DNA of 29,563 bases from Oceanospirillaceae bacterium (GTDB taxonomy: Bacteria > Pseudomonadota > Gammaproteobacteria > Pseudomonadales > Balneatricaceae), in assembly GCA_003523085.1 (NCBI GenBank), contig DPHD01000016.1:1-29563 (forward strand), given 5' to 3'. The notes under the pieces are model-generated. The model was not told where the DNA came from. It did not search any database and was given only the letters and a program-made list of their open reading frames with translations. Within the stretch, counting starts at the first letter, position 1. Each line of letters starts with the position of its first letter. Below, in pieces: positions 8,789 through 17,158 of this stretch. A program made the position numbers and the translations under genes.

Positions 8789-10570
8789 ATGACCGACCCA
8801 CAAAATCCACCTGCTACTGACACCGCTGCTGGCCAGCCCATGGGTGCGTGGAGCGCTTACAGACGTTTATTAGGCTATGTGATGCAGCATGGCCTCATAT
8901 TTTCGCTGAGCATTGTGGGTTTTGTCCTATTCGCCGCCACCCAACCCGCCTTTGCTAGCCTCATGGAATACATGGTGGATAGTGTTGAACAAAATGATCA
9001 ACAAGCACGTTTGCTGATTCCGGCCGCGGTGTTAGGCATATTTTTTGTGCGTGGCGTGGGTTTTTTTCTGGGAAATTACGGCATCACCTATGTGGCACGC
9101 AAGGTGATTCATCAGTTGCGGCTCGACATATTCGACCGCTTGCTGGTGTTACCAGCACGTTTCTATCATCGTAATGCATCGGGCACTTTGTTGTCTAAAT
9201 TGACCTTTAACGTTGAGCAGGTCACGGGAGCAGCCACCGAAGCCCTAAAAATATTTGTCCGTGAGGGCCTCACCATTGTCGGTTTGTTAACCTATATTGT
9301 GTACCTTAACTGGCAGTTGTCGTTGGTGTTTCTCACCATCGGGCCGTTTATTGGCTGGGTGGTCAATAAGGCCTCTAAGCGCTTTAGAAACATCAGTGCC
9401 AATTTGCAAGACAGTATGGGGCAGGTGACCGCGAGCGCCAGCGAAGCCATTAAAGGTTATGAAGTGGTACGTGTGTTTGGCGCCCAGCAGCAAGAGCAGC
9501 AACGCTTTGCAAAAGCCAGCAATAACAACCGCCAACAAGCCATGAAGCTGGCACTGGCAGAGTCCATTTCTACCCCGCTGGTGCAAATGATTGTGGCCAT
9601 GGCCATGGCAAGTCTGATTTATCTAGCCTTGCACCCCAGTATTATCGACACCATGACGGCGGGGCAGTTTATCGCCTTCATCACCGCGGCGGGCATGCTC
9701 ACCAAACCGTTACGCTCAATGACCGAAATCAACAGCATTTTGCAGCAGGGTATTGCAGCGTCACAGAGTATTTTTTCCTTGTTAGACGAAGCCCCCGAGT
9801 TGGATCAGGGTAAAAAACACATTAGCAGGGCGCGAGGTGACCTATGCTTTGAACAGGTTGATTTTAGTTACGACAGCAAGCCTGTGCTAGCACAAGTGAA
9901 TATTGACATTAAAGCCGGCCAAGTGGTGGCTTTGGTGGGGCGTTCGGGCAGCGGCAAGTCGACCTTGGTCAACTTATTGTTACGCTTTTACGAACCCCAA
10001 GCGGGGCGTATTTTACTGGATGGTGATGATGTTCAAGACCTTGCGCGTATCGACTTGCGCAGGCAGGTGGCCTTGGTGAATCAGCAGGTGGTGTTGTTTA
10101 ATGGCACCATTGCCGACAATATTGCATACGGTGCTATGCACGATGCCACGGAGGTGCAAGTGACCGCAGCGGCGACGGCGGCTCGAGTGACTGAATTTAC
10201 CCAACGTATGCCCGAGGGTTTAAATACCTTGGTGGGCGAGGCTGGTGTGTTATTGTCTGGCGGACAAAGGCAGCGCATTGCCATTGCTAGGGCCTTGCTT
10301 AAAAACGCACCGCTATTGGTATTGGATGAAGCCACGTCGGCCTTAGACACCGAGTCAGAGCGTCACATTCAGGCCGCGTTAGATGAAGTCATGCAAAACC
10401 GTACTACCTTGGTGATTGCCCATCGGCTATCCACCATCGAACAAGCGGATGTGATTTTAGTCATGGATCAAGGCCGCGTGGTGGAGCAAGGCGATCACGC
10501 CCAATTACTAGCTAAGCAAGGCTTGTATGCACACTTGCACCAACTTCAATTCCACTCAGTTGAGACTTAA
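8789..10570 (+). CDS. msbA: Lipid A export ATP-binding/permease protein
   Basis: MsbA is a homodimeric ABC half-transporter that flips core-lipid A across the inner membrane. The 593 residues comprise about six membrane helices in the first 330 residues (for example LIFSLSIVGFVLFAATQPAF near 36-55), then one ATPase domain. The ATPase has Walker A GRSGSGKST at 384-392, the LSGGQRQR signature from 489, Walker B LLVLDE ending at Glu514, and the switch histidine His545 in IAHRLST. The ATG start has AAGGA seven bases upstream. It is followed 16 bp later by dgkA and is divergent from lpxL, so three envelope-lipid genes are adjacent. The generic lipid exporter ABC family is the only alternative; the lipid A context and length make MsbA the best call. 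Confidence 0.93.
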   Translation: MTDPQNPPATDTAAGQPMGAWSAYRRLLGYVMQHGLIFSLSIVGFVLFAATQPAFASLMEYMVDSVEQNDQQARLLIPAAVLGIFFVRGVGFFLGNYGITYVARKVIHQLRLDIFDRLLVLPARFYHRNASGTLLSKLTFNVEQVTGAATEALKIFVREGLTIVGLLTYIVYLNWQLSLVFLTIGPFIGWVVNKASKRFRNISANLQDSMGQVTASASEAIKGYEVVRVFGAQQQEQQRFAKASNNNRQQAMKLALAESISTPLVQMIVAMAMASLIYLALHPSIIDTMTAGQFIAFITAAGMLTKPLRSMTEINSILQQGIAASQSIFSLLDEAPELDQGKKHISRARGDLCFEQVDFSYDSKPVLAQVNIDIKAGQVVALVGRSGSGKSTLVNLLLRFYEPQAGRILLDGDDVQDLARIDLRRQVALVNQQVVLFNGTIADNIAYGAMHDATEVQVTAAATAARVTEFTQRMPEGLNTLVGEAGVLLSGGQRQRIAIARALLKNAPLLVLDEATSALDTESERHIQAALDEVMQNRTTLVIAHRLSTIEQADVILVMDQGRVVEQGDHAQLLAKQGLYAHLHQLQFHSVET

Positions 10571-10586
10571 TTTAGGAGACTATAAG

Positions 10587-10949
10587 GTGTCTACCGTTAA
10601 AGCCCGTGGTGTAAAACGTTGGTTAAAAGCCTGCCAGTATTCGTGGCAAGGGCTGCTGTTTGCGTGGCGTAACGAAACCGCATTTCAGCAGGAATCCTTA
10701 GCCTTATTAGTGCTCTTGCCCCTGGCCTTGTGGTGGCCAGAAACGGCATTGGAAAGCGCTATTTTGGTGCTTAGTTTATTTGTGGTGTTGATTGCTGAAT
10801 TGCTCAACACCGGTATTGAGGCGGCGGTTAATCGTCATGGTGACGAACGTCACCACTGGTCTGGAGTGGCAAAAGATGTGGCTTCGGCGGCGGTATTGCT
10901 TGCTTTGCTTCAGTGTGTGTTAGTTTGGGGCTTGGTGCTGTTTTTCTAA
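10587..10949 (+). CDS. dgkA: Diacylglycerol kinase, small prokaryotic integral-membrane type
   Basis: DgkA phosphorylates diacylglycerol to phosphatidate in the inner membrane, recycling the diacylglycerol released by envelope glucan or lipid A modification. The 120 residues match the E. coli size (122), with three hydrophobic segments: LALLVLLPLALWW, AILVLSLFVVLIAELL and ASAAVLLALLQCVLVW. The family motif ELLNTGIEAAVNR, followed by HHWSGVAKDVASAAV, contains the catalytic glutamates. The frame is open upstream into msbA, but the GTG at 10587 is the better start because AGGAG lies 8 bases before it and the protein then has the usual length. It is 16 bp after msbA and so probably co-transcribed. 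Its 3' end overlaps the convergent glycosyltransferase by 30 bp. Confidence 0.93.
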   Translation: MSTVKARGVKRWLKACQYSWQGLLFAWRNETAFQQESLALLVLLPLALWWPETALESAILVLSLFVVLIAELLNTGIEAAVNRHGDERHHWSGVAKDVASAAVLLALLQCVLVWGLVLFF

Positions 10950-11996
10950 CGGTGTTTCGATATGCTGCTTAAGCATGGCCTTAATCTGTGAGCGCACGGG
11001 CAATGGACTGTAATGATCGCGGGCGTGGACAAAAGCGGCTTCGCAGAGTCGCTGCTGGTCTTGTGGCACAAGCTCAATGGCATGTTGTAAGGTGTCGGCT
11101 AAACTTCGCGCGTCAATATCACACAATAGCCCATTGACTTGATGTTCGATAATGCCTTGTGGGCCACCACAGCGGGTGGCTACCACTAAGCGTTTGCGGG
11201 CCATGGCTTCGATCACCACCATGCCAAAGGTCTCGCCACGGGACGGCACACACACAATGTCGGCGGCATCGATAAACCCATCGCGTTGCGCATTGCTGAC
11301 CCAGTCGAGCCGCTGGGTGATGTGACTAAGGCCCAAACTGTGGATGAGGCGGTTTACTTTTTTATGCCAACGGCCTTTGCCAGCAATGACTAATTTAAAT
11401 AACACTTGGCGTTGCTGCAGAATATGGGCGGCCTGCAATAACAAGTCCTGGCCTTTGGTGCGTCTGAGCACGCCCATGGTGGCGATGACCGGCGGTTGAT
11501 TTGGTTTGCGAGTTGCAGGTTCAATAGCACTCAATTCCACTAAGTTGGGGATCACTTCTAAGGGGCCAGTGTAGCCCTGTTGGCGGGCAAATTGTGCCAA
11601 CACTGGCGACACACAAACCAGTAAGTCGGCTGCCATAATGCCTTTGGCAGTATAGCTATGTAGCACTAATACCAGTTTGCACTGGGCCGGCATGGCCGCA
11701 CGCGCGAGGTCGGCGTCGATGGGTTTATGCACAATCACCAATTGTGCACCCTGTTGCGAAAACAGCTGTGTTAGCCGCTTGATGGCGATGTGTTTAAGCC
11801 ATGGCAAGCGGCTGCGAGGGTAATCAAGCAACGTATATGGCAGTTGTCTTTGTTCTAATAGGCTCTGCAATTGTGCTTTAGGGCGTATGACGGAAGTGAC
11901 TTGATGGCCTAATTGGCGTAAATTATCGCTGTAATGTAAAAAAGTCTGCTTAGGGCCACCTAAGTCTTTGCCAGAAATCAGATTGACGATCTTCAT
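10920..11996 (-). CDS. Family 4 (GT-B) glycosyltransferase, probably for LPS core or a surface glycan
   Basis: This is a retaining GT-B enzyme of about 358 residues. The N-terminal half begins MKIVNLISGKDLGGPKQT, a nucleoside-fold acceptor domain. The C-terminal half has GVLRRTKGQDLLLQA and the EX7E motif in SRGETFGMVVIEAMA, which binds the sugar nucleotide. There is no signal peptide, so it acts in the cytoplasm or at the inner membrane face. Donor and acceptor cannot be read from sequence. Its place between msbA-dgkA and divergent waaA suggests addition of a hexose or heptose to the LPS inner core, which is inference. I chose the ATG at 11996; an upstream TTG at 12014 adds six residues but would displace the canonical N-terminus. 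Neither start has a clear Shine-Dalgarno sequence. Confidence 0.85.
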   Translation of the reverse strand: MKIVNLISGKDLGGPKQTFLHYSDNLRQLGHQVTSVIRPKAQLQSLLEQRQLPYTLLDYPRSRLPWLKHIAIKRLTQLFSQQGAQLVIVHKPIDADLARAAMPAQCKLVLVLHSYTAKGIMAADLLVCVSPVLAQFARQQGYTGPLEVIPNLVELSAIEPATRKPNQPPVIATMGVLRRTKGQDLLLQAAHILQQRQVLFKLVIAGKGRWHKKVNRLIHSLGLSHITQRLDWVSNAQRDGFIDAADIVCVPSRGETFGMVVIEAMARKRLVVATRCGGPQGIIEHQVNGLLCDIDARSLADTLQHAIELVPQDQQRLCEAAFVHARDHYSPLPVRSQIKAMLKQHIETPLEKQHQAPN

Positions 11997-12059
11997 GTGT
12001 GGGGCGTCATGCAAATGGATGAACGGCTAGTCTATCAAACATAAGGTTATTTTGTACCC

Positions 12060-13343
12060 GTGCCAGTCTTCGTTTATACCTGCTTGTGTTATTTGTTGTT
12101 GCCCATTGGGGCAGTGGCCCACCTGTTATTCATTTGGCGCCGGCCAGAGTTTCGCCAAGGGTTTTGGCAACGGTATGGCTGCTTGCCTACCGACCAGCAC
12201 CGCCCAGTGTTGGTTCATGCCGCCAGTGTAGGCGAGTTAAATGCCATTGCCCCGCTCATTGAGCGCTTGCTCAGCGAGTTAATGCTACCCGTGTTAGTGA
12301 CCACCACCAGTGTCACCGCCCAGGCTCGATGCCAGCAGCTATTTGGTCACAACCAACGTGTAAGTCATGGCTTTTTACCGCTTGATTTGGGTTTTGCCAA
12401 TAGTTTGATGCTGCATCGGGTTAATCCGCGCGCGGTGTTGTTGGTGGAGACCGAGTTGTGGCCTAATTTGATTGCCCAGTGCGCCAGACGCAAGCTGCCA
12501 ACGGTGTTGGTTAATGGCCGTATGTCAGCCCGTTCGGCCAAGGGTTATCAGCGCTTTAAGGTGTTGGTTGCACCAATGTTACGGCAGCTGAGTCAGGTAT
12601 TGGTGCAGGATGAGGCCAGCGCACAACGTTTTGTTCAGCTAGGCGCGCCAACCGCGTCGGTGAGCGTATTAGGCAGTCTAAAATACGATTTACAATTGCC
12701 ACCACTAAAGCCGCAGCCCTTAGTCACTGAATTACTGTCCGATGATTTGTGTTGGGTGTGTGGTAGCACTCGTAGTGGCGAAGAGTCGTCGCTGTTACAG
12801 ATTTGGTCACAATTGCCCGCTGAACTCAGTGGCACCTTAGTGTTGGTGCCGCGACATCCTCAACGCTTTGAAGAAGTGGCGGACCTGTGTGCGCAGTCGG
12901 GTTTTGTATGGGCGCGGCACAGTCAGCTAGCCGAGTTTGCGGGCGCCTTTAAGCAGGCTCAAGCACAACAGAAAAAACGCCTATTGTTAGTCGATAGCAT
13001 GGGGTTATTAGTAGACTATTATCGCTGCGCCGATTTGGTGTTTGTGGGTGGTAGCCTGGCAGACACGGGAGGTCACAACCCATTAGAGGCGGCGGCCTTA
13101 GGTAAGCCGGTGGTGATGGGCCCCAATTGTTTTAATTTTGCCCAAGTTTGCGACCAACTAGAGCAGGTGCAAGGCTTAATGATCACTACCAATGCTAGCC
13201 TGTTGGCAGACATCAGTCGCTTGCTGAGTGACTTGGAGTTACGCCAAGGTATGGGTGCTGCAGGCCAAGCCTTGGTGAATGCAAAAAAAGGTGCTTTAGA
13301 TCGGCATTTTGCGCTACTTAACAGCATGCTGGTTCATGTTTAA
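12060..13343 (+). CDS. waaA: 3-deoxy-D-manno-octulosonic acid transferase (Kdo transferase)
   Basis: WaaA (KdtA) transfers Kdo from CMP-Kdo to lipid IVA, the step that precedes LpxL acylation. It is an inner-membrane-anchored GT-B enzyme. The 427 residues match the family. A hydrophobic N-terminal anchor (residues 5-26) is followed by HAASVGE with the likely catalytic base Glu59. METELWPN-like VETELWPNLIA, GSLKYD, VPRHPQRF and FVGGSLADTGGHNPLEAAA are all family hallmarks. The GTG start gives the expected short N-terminus, though no strong ribosome site is near it. It heads a tight plus-strand run and overlaps thiP by 8 bp. Whether it adds one or two Kdo residues cannot be told. Confidence 0.95.
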   Translation: MPVFVYTCLCYLLLPIGAVAHLLFIWRRPEFRQGFWQRYGCLPTDQHRPVLVHAASVGELNAIAPLIERLLSELMLPVLVTTTSVTAQARCQQLFGHNQRVSHGFLPLDLGFANSLMLHRVNPRAVLLVETELWPNLIAQCARRKLPTVLVNGRMSARSAKGYQRFKVLVAPMLRQLSQVLVQDEASAQRFVQLGAPTASVSVLGSLKYDLQLPPLKPQPLVTELLSDDLCWVCGSTRSGEESSLLQIWSQLPAELSGTLVLVPRHPQRFEEVADLCAQSGFVWARHSQLAEFAGAFKQAQAQQKKRLLLVDSMGLLVDYYRCADLVFVGGSLADTGGHNPLEAAALGKPVVMGPNCFNFAQVCDQLEQVQGLMITTNASLLADISRLLSDLELRQGMGAAGQALVNAKKGALDRHFALLNSMLVHV

Positions 13344-14940
13344 GCTGCGCCGTTGGCATGCCTTTAGTGGCTTTAGTTTTTTGTTGGTGTTGTTGCCATT
13401 ATTAACGGCAGTGGGGGCATTTGTATCCTACACAGAACAGGCTCAGTGGGCCCTGTACCTACAGGATGCGTACACTTGGCGGGTGGTTTGGTTTTCTTGG
13501 TGGCAAGCCACTTTATCGACCGTTATTAGTTTAGCGTTAGCTTTGTTGGTGGCCCGCTCATTAGCCCGTAGGCCGCATTTTATGGGCCGTTGGCTAATGC
13601 TACGTTGTTTTAGTGTGGCTTTAGTGGTGCCGAGTATTATTGCCGTTTATGGCATCATTTTACTCCATGGTAAGCAAGGTTATGTGAATCAACTGTGGCA
13701 CTGGTTAGGTGGCCAACCACGCAGTTACGTGTACGGTTTGGTGGGTATTCTGTTGGCCCACGTGTTTTTTAATCTGCCCCTTGCCGCGCGCATTTTGTTG
13801 CAGCGCCTAGAAGCCATTGCGCCGGAAACCTGGCGTTTATCCAGCCAGCTCGGTATGAGTTCCACCGACCTTTGGCGTCACATCGAATGGCCCCATCTCA
13901 AAGGGGTATTACCGCAACTGGCGGCCATGATTTTTGCTTTGTGTTTTACCAGCTTTGCCATTGTTATGACCTTGGGCGGGGGGCCGAAAGCCACCACCAT
14001 TGAAGTGGCTATTTTCCAAGCCATTCGGTTTGATTTTGACATGGCAAAAGCCGTCTACTTGAGCTCCTTGCAAATACTGTTTTGTGGTTTTATTTTATGG
14101 TGTGGACTACGTTTAGGCCGGCCGATTGATATGTTCGCCAGTCAAGGTATTGGCCATAGCAAGCTATCGCTGCGACCGGACACTCAATCACTAATGGGGA
14201 AAATACATGATGCCTCTGTGTTACTGCTCGCCACGCTGTTGGTGCTAGTGCCGTTAGTGGCGGTGGTGATTGCGGGCATTAACGATGCTTGGTTACAAGT
14301 ACTGCTGGATGTACGCCTGTGGCACGCTTTTGTTAACAGTTTGTGGGTAGCCCTAAGCTCGGCCTTGTTGAGCCTGTTGATGGCTTGGGGTCTGGTATTG
14401 GCGCAACGTTATTGGCGACGGCACCATCGCCTTGCGGCGGAGGCCGTGGAGTGGACGGGCTCCATCATTTTAGTGGTACCGCCATTAGTCTTGGCCACGG
14501 GCCTGTTTATTGGTTTGCGACCCCATGTGGACGTGTTTGCCATTAATTTGTATGTGGTGGTGTTGGTTAATGCGCTTATGGGCCTGCCGTATATGTTGCG
14601 GGTTTTGTCTGTCGCCTATGTCAAAGTAAGTAGCGACTATGACCGCTTGTGTAGCAGTTTAGCCATTCACGGTTGGCAGCGCTTACGACAGGTAGAGTGG
14701 CCTATACTTCGGCGTCCCATAGGTCTAGCTATGGCACTGGTGGCGGCCATGTCGGCCGGCGACTTAGGCGTGGTGGCTTTATTTGGTAGTCCCGACATTC
14801 AAACCTTACCTTTATTGATGTATCAGCGTCTAGGCAGTTATCAGGCCGACGCAGCTGGGGTGACGGCAGTGTTATTGTTGGGTTTGAGCTTAACACTATT
14901 TTTAGTATTAGAACGTGCCGTAGGAGGCCCCCGTGATTGA
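13336..14940 (+). CDS. thiP: Thiamine/thiamine pyrophosphate ABC transporter permease
   Basis: ThiP is the membrane channel for uptake of thiamine and its phosphates. From the ATG it is 534 residues (536 in E. coli), a duplicated permease with about twelve hydrophobic helices. It carries two EAA-type cytoplasmic loops that contact the ATPase: one around ETWRLSSQLGMSSTDLWRH and one around DYDRLCSSLAIHGWQRLRQ. Stretches such as LGGGPKATTIEVAIFQA and VALFGSPDIQTLPLLMYQ closely resemble E. coli ThiP as I recall it; a ferric-iron permease is the less likely alternative. The ATG at 13336 overlaps the waaA stop. A TTG at 13309 is rejected as start. No thiB (periplasmic binding protein) and no TPP riboswitch are next to it. 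Confidence 0.88.
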   Translation: MFKLRRWHAFSGFSFLLVLLPLLTAVGAFVSYTEQAQWALYLQDAYTWRVVWFSWWQATLSTVISLALALLVARSLARRPHFMGRWLMLRCFSVALVVPSIIAVYGIILLHGKQGYVNQLWHWLGGQPRSYVYGLVGILLAHVFFNLPLAARILLQRLEAIAPETWRLSSQLGMSSTDLWRHIEWPHLKGVLPQLAAMIFALCFTSFAIVMTLGGGPKATTIEVAIFQAIRFDFDMAKAVYLSSLQILFCGFILWCGLRLGRPIDMFASQGIGHSKLSLRPDTQSLMGKIHDASVLLLATLLVLVPLVAVVIAGINDAWLQVLLDVRLWHAFVNSLWVALSSALLSLLMAWGLVLAQRYWRRHHRLAAEAVEWTGSIILVVPPLVLATGLFIGLRPHVDVFAINLYVVVLVNALMGLPYMLRVLSVAYVKVSSDYDRLCSSLAIHGWQRLRQVEWPILRRPIGLAMALVAAMSAGDLGVVALFGSPDIQTLPLLMYQRLGSYQADAAGVTAVLLLGLSLTLFLVLERAVGGPRD

Positions 14941-15649
14941 GTTGAAACATGTTCGTTGTAGTATTGGGGAGCAGCAATTCCATTATGACTTGCAGTTGCC
15001 CGAGGGCGAAATTGTGGCAGTGATGGGCGCCAGTGGGGCGGGTAAATCGACTTTGCTTAATTTGCTCGCTGGATTTATTAAGCCAGACACTCAGGTGCAT
15101 GGCGAAGGGGAGATTTACCTAGCGGGGCAGCGTGTAGACACCCTTGAGCCATCGCAACGGCCCATGACAAGTTTGTTCCAAGAGCATAACTTGTTTGCCC
15201 ACATGAGCGTGTATCAAAATTTGGCGTTAGGCATTCGCAGTAACCTTAAACTGACGACTCAAGAACAATTGCAAGTAGAGCAAGCATTAGCACAGGTGGG
15301 CCTAGCTGATATGGGCAGCCGGCTGCCCAAACAACTGTCCGGTGGGCAGCGTCAACGGGTGGCTTTGGGTAGAGCCTTAGTGCGTCGTAAACCGTTATTG
15401 TTGCTGGATGAGCCGTTTAGTGCGTTAGATCCCGCCTTGCGTCAAGACATGAGCATGTTGCTAAAAACACTGTGTCAGCAACATCAGTTGTCGGCCTTAG
15501 TAGTAACCCATGAGCCACGGGATGCGCTGGCCTTAGCCCAGCAAGTGGTGTTTATTGCCCAAGGTCAGGTGTATTGGCAGGGCACGAGCGAAGATTTTTT
15601 GCAGCAAACAGATGGCCATATCAAAGCCTATTTAGGTGAAAACTGCTAG
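14933..15649 (+). CDS. thiQ: Thiamine ABC transporter ATP-binding protein
   Basis: ThiQ is the ATPase that drives ThiP. The 238 residues hold Walker A GASGAGKST at 32-40, the Q-loop in LFQEHNLF near 81-88, the LSGGQRQR signature at 135-142, Walker B LLLLDE ending at Glu160, and His193 of the switch. DEPFSALDPALRQDM and the Q-loop segment match E. coli ThiQ closely from memory. The GTG start overlaps the thiP stop by 8 bp and is preceded by a full AGGAGG five bases upstream, the best ribosome site in the window. The overlap indicates coupled translation with thiP. hemY follows after 18 bp. Confidence 0.9.
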   Translation: MIELKHVRCSIGEQQFHYDLQLPEGEIVAVMGASGAGKSTLLNLLAGFIKPDTQVHGEGEIYLAGQRVDTLEPSQRPMTSLFQEHNLFAHMSVYQNLALGIRSNLKLTTQEQLQVEQALAQVGLADMGSRLPKQLSGGQRQRVALGRALVRRKPLLLLDEPFSALDPALRQDMSMLLKTLCQQHQLSALVVTHEPRDALALAQQVVFIAQGQVYWQGTSEDFLQQTDGHIKAYLGENC

Positions 15650-15667
15650 GCTATAGGATAATTATTA

Positions 15668-17146
15668 ATGTCCCCCGAAATCGACATGCCTCAACAACAT
15701 TCAAATACCAGCGCAGGCCCGGTGCCTCAACAACCCCATGAGCTGGATCATAAACATCATATTGTGGTGGTGGGCGCCGGTATTTCGGGGCTTACCAGTG
15801 CCTGGTTTTTACAGCAGCAAGGATTTTCTGTCACCGTTTTAGAAGCCAGTAATCAAGTGGGTGGCAACTTACAAACGGTGAGTCATCACGGCTGCCTGTG
15901 GGAGCGTGGGCCTAACTCCTTTATCAATAATCGCCCGGCCATGGCCATGTTAATACAGCAAGTGGGTTTGCAGCCCCATTTAGTGTTGGCCAAAGCTTCG
16001 GCTCACCGACGTTTTATTGGTAAAAAAGGCCGTATGTTGGCGTTACCGATGAGTCTATTCGGTGCCCTAACGACACCAGTGTTGAGTCTGTTGGGCAAAT
16101 TACGCTTATTAATGGAGCCCTTTGTTGGCAAGGCCACTCAGGAAGAATCGATTGCCCAGCACGTACGTCGGCGCTTAGGAGCAGAAATGCTGGATTGGCT
16201 CATTGATCCATTTATCTCAGGTGTTTTTGCAGGCGACCCCAACCAGCTGTCGGTACGGGCCGCGGTGCCCAAAGTGTATGCCTTAGAAAAGGACTACGGC
16301 TCGATGATGATGGGTGGTGTGGTAAAAATGCGGGCTAAAGCCAAACAAAAAAAGCAAGATCAAAGTTTGGGTATTGAGTCACTGGATGGCGCCATGATGA
16401 GTTTTGCGCAAGGCTTACATCAACTGCCCCTGGTAGTGGCCCAACAATTGGGTGCAGCGGTACAGTTAAATACCCAAGTGGATAGCCTTAGTTATAGTGC
16501 TGAATTTGGTTACCAAGTGTGTTCTGGAGACCAAATTTGGCAGGCGTCTCAGGTGGTGTTAGCGATCCCTGCGGCTCAGGTGGCACGGTTAATAGATGAC
16601 TTGCAGCCGTTAGATGCTCAATTACACTCACGTGCCCAAGCCTGTTTGCAACAAGTAGACTATCCGCCCGTAGCGAGCATCAGTATGGCCTTTAATAAAC
16701 ACCAGATTAGCCACCCGTTAAATGGCTTTGGTTGTCTATTGCCCACCAAAGAAGCCAAACAAACCCTAGGTGTGCTGTTCCCATCCAGTATTTTTGCCAA
16801 CCGCTGTCCAGATGATCAACACTTAATAACGGTGTTTATTGGAGGTGCTCGTGGCGCTGAAGCGATGGCGCTTACGCGGGATCAGCGTTTACAACTGGTG
16901 GTGCAGGAGTTAGCTGGCTATTTAGGTATACAAGGCCAACCCTTGTGGCATGAAGAGAGTTTGTGGCCCCACGCCATTCCACAGTACAAATTAGGTCACC
17001 TGCCTAAAGTGGCTCTAGTGGACGAAGCCTTGGCGCAGTTTCCGGGATTACATTTACGCAGTAATTGGCGCGACGGAGTGGCGTTGGGTGATTGTGTAGA
17101 AAACGCGTATCAATTGGCACAAGACATTGGCGCCAGACCATCATAA
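15668..17146 (+). CDS. hemY: Oxygen-dependent protoporphyrinogen/coproporphyrinogen oxidase (HemY type)
   Basis: This FAD enzyme oxidises protoporphyrinogen IX (or coproporphyrinogen III) late in haem synthesis, using oxygen. The 492 residues start with a polar, Gln/His-rich stretch of about 30 residues, then the dinucleotide motif GAGISG at 36-41 ending in VLEAS. The PPOX-typical IDPFISGVFAGDPNQLSVRAA lies near residues 178-199. The C-terminal FAD segment SNWRDGVALGDCVENA is near 466-481. No signal peptide is seen, so it is cytoplasmic or membrane-peripheral. An internal ATG (Met7) is an alternative start; AGGA lies 10 bases before the chosen ATG. Most gammaproteobacteria use HemG or HemJ at this step. 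Substrate preference (proto- versus copro-) cannot be decided by eye; hemG is the name used for this family in some databases. Confidence 0.88.
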   Translation: MSPEIDMPQQHSNTSAGPVPQQPHELDHKHHIVVVGAGISGLTSAWFLQQQGFSVTVLEASNQVGGNLQTVSHHGCLWERGPNSFINNRPAMAMLIQQVGLQPHLVLAKASAHRRFIGKKGRMLALPMSLFGALTTPVLSLLGKLRLLMEPFVGKATQEESIAQHVRRRLGAEMLDWLIDPFISGVFAGDPNQLSVRAAVPKVYALEKDYGSMMMGGVVKMRAKAKQKKQDQSLGIESLDGAMMSFAQGLHQLPLVVAQQLGAAVQLNTQVDSLSYSAEFGYQVCSGDQIWQASQVVLAIPAAQVARLIDDLQPLDAQLHSRAQACLQQVDYPPVASISMAFNKHQISHPLNGFGCLLPTKEAKQTLGVLFPSSIFANRCPDDQHLITVFIGGARGAEAMALTRDQRLQLVVQELAGYLGIQGQPLWHEESLWPHAIPQYKLGHLPKVALVDEALAQFPGLHLRSNWRDGVALGDCVENAYQLAQDIGARPS

Positions 17147-17158
17147 CTAGGATATCCT

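Noticed and set aside
10527..10586. 20-codon upstream extension of dgkA into msbA
   Set aside because: The GTG at 10587 has a good AGGAG and yields the usual family length; the extension lies in the msbA coding sequence.
13250..13340. Possible TPP riboswitch before thiP
   Set aside because: thiP overlaps waaA coding sequence and no THI-box-like conserved segments are seen, so there is no room for a leader.
14729..15100. 123-codon open frame on the minus strand across the thiP-thiQ junction
   Set aside because: It is antisense to two well-supported transporter genes and its translation shows no domain or signal peptide.
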